Source: Flavonifractor sp. An10 (GTDB taxonomy: Bacteria > Bacillota > Clostridia > Oscillospirales > Oscillospiraceae). Taken from it: a stretch of DNA of 64,000 nucleotides. Below the pieces are notes generated by a model, which was not told where the DNA came from, did no database searches, and saw only the letters and a list, made by a program, of their open reading frames with translations. The position numbers were made by a program, and so were the translations under genes. The stretch lies in the NCBI RefSeq assembly GCF_002161215.1, contig NZ_NFMB01000002.1, forward strand, positions 372,001 to 436,000. The letters run 5' to 3'. Each line of letters opens with the position of its first letter. The first letter of the stretch is position 1. Positions 60,859 through 64,000 of the stretch are shown here, in pieces.

Positions 60859-61404
60859 TCATTCAAACATCAGGCCGTATGATTCGGTCAGGCTGCCATC
60901 ATCCTCATGGAACATACACTGATACAGAGGCTGGCGCTGTGTTGCTTTGCGGAATCGCTCCAGAACCGGAGCCAGCGGCTCATCGGTAGGGACGCCGAGA
61001 GCATCAGCTACCCGTCGCCAGCTGTCCATATCCATATCTTCCAAGTTGATGTTGCGCTGCCTCTGCCCGTATTCCTCCAGTGTTTTGGAGTCCGCATACT
61101 CCTTTGCGTCACAGCAGTCGTGCCAGCAGATACAGCTCACAATCAGTGAAAAAAGGTCATCCATGCTCTCAGCCAGACGGCCTGCCTCACCTTCGCTGCT
61201 GTAATAGCCGATGGAGCCATCTTCCAACAGGTGGTATTCTCCGCCGGAGCCATCTCTCGCAAAAGCCATACCGGGCAGTGTGAAGGTTGCTCGACCATCC
61301 GCCTCATCCCTCGGGGACAACTCATCCAGCAGGAAGAAGTCAAAAAGGGAATCAAACTCCTCTGCCAAATCAGGGTTTTCATGCAGTGCCTTCAAATAAT
61401 CCAT
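60859..61404 (-). CDS. SUKH-like immunity protein
   Basis: 181 residues. FARDGSGGEYHLLEDGSIGYYSSEGEAGRLAESMDDLFSLIVSCICWHDC is the SMI1/KNR4-like middle. DALGVPTDEPLAPVLERF near the C-terminus is helical. Such proteins bind nuclease and deaminase toxins. Confidence 0.65.
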   Translation of the reverse strand: MDYLKALHENPDLAEEFDSLFDFFLLDELSPRDEADGRATFTLPGMAFARDGSGGEYHLLEDGSIGYYSSEGEAGRLAESMDDLFSLIVSCICWHDCCDAKEYADSKTLEEYGQRQRNINLEDMDMDSWRRVADALGVPTDEPLAPVLERFRKATQRQPLYQCMFHEDDGSLTESYGLMFE

Positions 61405-61420
61405 AGCCGTTTTCCTCCGT

Positions 61421-62425
61421 CTACTGTTCTGGTTTTAACTCATGCAGCCTTTCCAGCCACAGCGGTTCTTCAATCATCTCATCGTTTTGGTAAAAATGTT
61501 CCTTGTCACGGGCCAGATGATCGGCAAGCGGAGGTGCGTCCAGCGGGGTGCATACCGTAAAACTGTCCCGATCCGCCTCCTTAATCTCCCGGTTGAGGTA
61601 GTACACCCGCCTGGCATCGCGGGAATACCAGTGACCGAGCAATTCCCATGAGGGCAGATCCGCCTTGGGAAGCTGCTTACCGTAAGCATAGATTCGTTTC
61701 TCATCCCTGGCAAAATAGGTGTCGCCCAACGAGCGGAAAGAGGAAACTTCCGCGCCCTTGATGATCTTCACCTTGCCGTCTCCGTTGTGGAAGTAGACCT
61801 GCCGGCTGTCCTTTGCATATCCCTGTGGCGCGCCCGAATCGTTCTGGCCATTGTCCAACACCTGGAAGGTTGTCAGCTCTACATCTGGGATTCTCCCGCT
61901 GGTAGTGTAGACGGCTGTTTTGTCCATCGCGTAGGCATAGTTTAACACCCGAAACGATGCCGGGTCTGCTCCACGCAGGCGAATCCCGCCGAGAAAGCAG
62001 GCCGTAGAGGATTTGCCCCAGTAACGCCAGCAGCAGAAGTCTTTGGGAGAAACACCCTTCAACAAGCCGTTTTCATATAGGCCAGAGAAATATACGGCTC
62101 CATCCTGAAAGAAAAACTCATTGTCCACCGGCTCTATGTTTGTGATCGGCTGCAGCAGTTCTTCGTGATGATCTGTTATGCTCAGTTCGATTTCGTCGTC
62201 GCTATAAACTAAGTAGAGCCCATGAGGGGCCTTTCTATCGAAATGCAGTTCAATGTCATAATATTTGAGGATCAAAGGTTTCCCGTGGCTTCTCATGGTG
62301 GAAACGGCATCGGGATTCCCGAAGATTTCTATGACCTCATCCTGCGATATTCCGAATTTCAGCGGTGAAATGTCCCGCGGATTCTGCAATATTTGATTGC
62401 GCCAAATAGTAAAGTCCTGTTTCAT
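61421..62425 (-). CDS. DKNYY-repeat protein with extra N-terminal domain
   Basis: 334 residues. The C-terminal 190 repeat the DKNYY theme: YAKDSRQVYFHNGD, FARDEKRIYAYGKQLPKAD, YSRDARRVYYLNREIKEAD, LARDKEHFYQND. The first 120 (ISPLKFGISQDEVIEIFGNPDAV, LILKYYDIELHFD) form a separate alpha/beta domain. DKNYY proteins are probable immunity modules. Overlaps the next gene by 4 bp. Confidence 0.72.
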   Translation of the reverse strand: MKQDFTIWRNQILQNPRDISPLKFGISQDEVIEIFGNPDAVSTMRSHGKPLILKYYDIELHFDRKAPHGLYLVYSDDEIELSITDHHEELLQPITNIEPVDNEFFFQDGAVYFSGLYENGLLKGVSPKDFCCWRYWGKSSTACFLGGIRLRGADPASFRVLNYAYAMDKTAVYTTSGRIPDVELTTFQVLDNGQNDSGAPQGYAKDSRQVYFHNGDGKVKIIKGAEVSSFRSLGDTYFARDEKRIYAYGKQLPKADLPSWELLGHWYSRDARRVYYLNREIKEADRDSFTVCTPLDAPPLADHLARDKEHFYQNDEMIEEPLWLERLHELKPEQ

Positions 62426-62976
62426 AGTTTTCCGTCCAGTGCCTCCACAGTTTTCATGGCAGCGGAATCAAATTTGCACTGCCGCAGATCCCGTTCAATC
62501 AGGGCAAACACATCCGGGAAACACTCAATCTCATCCTGGTACTCATATTTCGCATACAGTTTCCCGTACTCGGAGATCCAGACCTCTGCCGGGTAGTAGT
62601 AGCCGATATGACCGATGGGCTGGCATTTTTCACCGGCAGCCTGTTCGATCTCTGCCAGTTCACAGCCGGACATATCCCGAAAATAGGCTTCTTCCAAATG
62701 GTTTTTGATTCCGTTGACCAGGTAAGGGAACAAAGCGAATTGGAAGTCAGCCGCCCAGTTCAGTTTTTTCTGCTCCAAGTACCACTCACAGCACAGGCCG
62801 AAATACTTGCGGTAAAACCGCTGGGTGGTCTTCATCATTGGGATGCCATGAGCGGCGTAATACTTCTCCGCAATGGAGATGTCCACCTTTCGCCCTTCCT
62901 GCCATCCGGCGTACTCCATCAGCTGCTTGACCTTACTTTTGAGATCGCCGGAGATGGAGATGCGTTCTTTGATCAT
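62422..62976 (-). CDS. SUKH-3 immunity protein
   Basis: 184 residues from ATG 62976 (GGAGGTAACCACC). AGWQEGRKVDISIAEKYYAAHGIP at the start and IGHIGYYYPAEVWISEYGKLYAKYEYQDEIECFPDVFALIERDL at the end fit SUKH-3 (GW-pgR ... G----l-is--G-vy). Overlaps the DKNYY gene by 4 bp. Confidence 0.72.
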   Translation of the reverse strand: MIKERISISGDLKSKVKQLMEYAGWQEGRKVDISIAEKYYAAHGIPMMKTTQRFYRKYFGLCCEWYLEQKKLNWAADFQFALFPYLVNGIKNHLEEAYFRDMSGCELAEIEQAAGEKCQPIGHIGYYYPAEVWISEYGKLYAKYEYQDEIECFPDVFALIERDLRQCKFDSAAMKTVEALDGKL

Positions 62977-63008
62977 GGTGGTTACCTCCATTACCAGATT
63001 TCAGATAT

Positions 63009-63446
63009 TTACAACTCTGCCACAAACTCATAGGAAACCGCAATGATGTTGTAAACATCATCGTATGTAAACAGCCGGTAGTGCCGATAGATGCCTTTGT
63101 CAAAGTCCTCCCGCACCGGCAGAGACTTCAGCCAGGTGCTGTCCTCAATTAAATCGAAGGAACTGCCATCTAGATACTCCGTCCCAGCCAGATTTTCATA
63201 GGTGTCCAATTCACAGGTAAAATAGGCCAGCACCTGCCGGAAGGTGAGTGTATAGGGAAACCAGTCTTTTTCGTCCCTGCGCTGGGAGATTAGATGGCCA
63301 TTGATGTCCCCCGTAAAGGTCAGATTGTTCAGAGCATCCTGTTTCACCTGATCCAGATAGATGCAGTCCCGTCCCTTCAAAACACCTAAGCAGGTATTAA
63401 CAGCAGTCGCTTTTTCCATAGGCAATTCTCTCGCATCAGCTTTCAT
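63009..63446 (-). CDS. Unrecognised array protein
   Basis: 145 residues, ATG 63446; a start at 63419 is equally likely. TFRQVLAYFTCELDTYENLAG, YRHYRLFTYDDVYNIIAVSYEFV. No family recognised. Overlaps the preceding gene by 11 bp. Confidence 0.6.
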   Translation of the reverse strand: MKADARELPMEKATAVNTCLGVLKGRDCIYLDQVKQDALNNLTFTGDINGHLISQRRDEKDWFPYTLTFRQVLAYFTCELDTYENLAGTEYLDGSSFDLIEDSTWLKSLPVREDFDKGIYRHYRLFTYDDVYNIIAVSYEFVAEL

Positions 63447-63942
63447 GGGTAATACAGAAAATCTCCTGGTTTAAGTCAAAGTAGATTACCATCAACTCGT
63501 CGGTGATCTCCGGGTTGAAGGACAGATCCATAATGAAAACTTGTTGATCCATCTCATCATCCACCAGACTGCCGAACCGCTTGAGCTTCAGAAAGTCCAC
63601 CATCTCGGCAAAGGACAGTTTGGATGGGTCGGTTCCCGGAAAAAGTTCCGCCGCAATATCCGGGCCTACATCGTCCCGGTGGAACTCCATGAAAAATGTC
63701 ACAACGCTATGGTAGCGGCTGTCCTCGTCCGCCAGCGCCGCTTTGATGGCGGCTTTGGCCTTCTCCGCCAATTTCTCCGCCTCATCCAGCATTTCTCCCA
63801 CCGCATCCATGGCAGCAGGATCGCCGGTCAGTTCTTCCTCTACATCGAAGAGAAAGGGCAGTCCCGATTCCTCGGGAAAGGTGAAGATCTCCTCGCCGGG
63901 CGTGTATTCAAAATCAATGCGTTTACAGTTCAGCTTCATCAT
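63436..63942 (-). CDS. DUF2004-like protein
   Basis: 168 residues. An acidic helix (MDAVGEMLDEAEKLAEKAKAAIKAALADE), then FFMEFHRDDVGPDI and DLSFNPEITDELMVIYFDLNQEIFCITHES, the typical DUF2004 ending. Family known in immunity loci; function unknown. Confidence 0.68.
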   Translation of the reverse strand: MMKLNCKRIDFEYTPGEEIFTFPEESGLPFLFDVEEELTGDPAAMDAVGEMLDEAEKLAEKAKAAIKAALADEDSRYHSVVTFFMEFHRDDVGPDIAAELFPGTDPSKLSFAEMVDFLKLKRFGSLVDDEMDQQVFIMDLSFNPEITDELMVIYFDLNQEIFCITHES

Positions 63943-63951
63943 ACTATCCCC

Positions 63952-64000
63952 TTACCCCTCAATGTTGGCAGCTTTGAGGCCCTTTTTCAGGGAGCCGCAG
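63952..64000 (-). CDS. C-terminal end of the next array gene
   Basis: Partial: the minus strand reads SLKKGLKAANIEG then TAA at 63954-63952, just before the ribosome-binding site of the DUF2004 gene. The array continues beyond the window. Product unknown. Confidence 0.55.
   Translation of the reverse strand, partial: CGSLKKGLKAANIEG

Overview
The window looks like chromosome of a GC-rich gut Clostridium-relative (Oscillospiraceae, for example the Flavonifractor / Pseudoflavonifractor / Lawsonibacter group). The evidence is indirect: strong AGGAGG ribosome-binding sites, very GC-rich housekeeping genes, TnpV, sigma-like and excisionase-like mobile-element genes typical of Firmicutes, an Lsa-like ABC-F protein and an ACGX-type radical-SAM peptide cassette. 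No 16S rRNA is present, so the genus is inference.

Region 1 (1-6.1 kb, GC-rich backbone). The end of an ABC-F gene is followed by a + strand cassette: a 72-residue peptide with four exact KPxACGTACGSGDK repeats, a radical SAM/SPASM maturase, a nitroreductase-like flavoprotein, an FMN-binding/ferredoxin fusion, a zinc-type macrodomain and a macrodomain-linked sirtuin (SirTM). Genes are 4-12 bp apart or overlap. Two tandem GTTACC-N4-GGTAAC-type palindromes and a promoter precede it. Convergent to it lie a PaaI-type thioesterase and xpt.

Region 2 (6.28-24.39 kb, mobilizable integrative element). The ends are GACTCGAAAT copies: the left one follows a 5' half of a tRNA-Ser gene, the right one leads into a 3' half. 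Inside each end lie three AGTTCTCTCC-type direct repeats, likely integrase arm sites. The element appears to split the host tRNA in its anticodon loop and carries its own intact tRNA-Ser(CGA). It encodes a tyrosine recombinase, ParB, MOBP-type relaxase, MobC, a RepA-like ATPase, an excisionase and a sigma-like regulator. Its cargo is AT-richer: a type III restriction-modification system with an extra gene between mod and res and one before mod, plus a nuclease-nSTAND ATPase, then a DUF4143 ATPase, TnpV and small regulators.

Region 3 (24.4-32 kb, second element). A second related integrase and excisionase abut the 3' tRNA half. They are followed by an IS110-family insertion with a long non-coding 5' flank (candidate bridge RNA), sigma-like regulators, a block of three hairpins, an XRE/ImmA-type pair and a WYL regulator. 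Its right end was not found, so the immunity array may be its cargo.

Region 4 (32-64 kb). About 40 tightly packed genes, all on the - strand, form a polyimmunity array: DUF4261, DUF3885-barstar, SMI1/SUKH, Imm32-like, CbrC, DUF6881, Imm51-like, LRR-NTF2, DUF4241, DUF5713, DKNYY, SUKH-3, DUF2004 and a 1867-residue protein that strings together DUF2185, TPRs, DUF4261, SUFU and DUF4253. Dispersed among them are three enzymes that reverse nucleic-acid damage: RtcB RNA ligase, KptA/Tpt1 RNA 2'-phosphotransferase and a NADAR protein. I see no toxin gene. The reading I favour is a broad-spectrum antidote locus that both neutralises incoming toxins and repairs the RNA or removes the ADP-ribose they leave behind.
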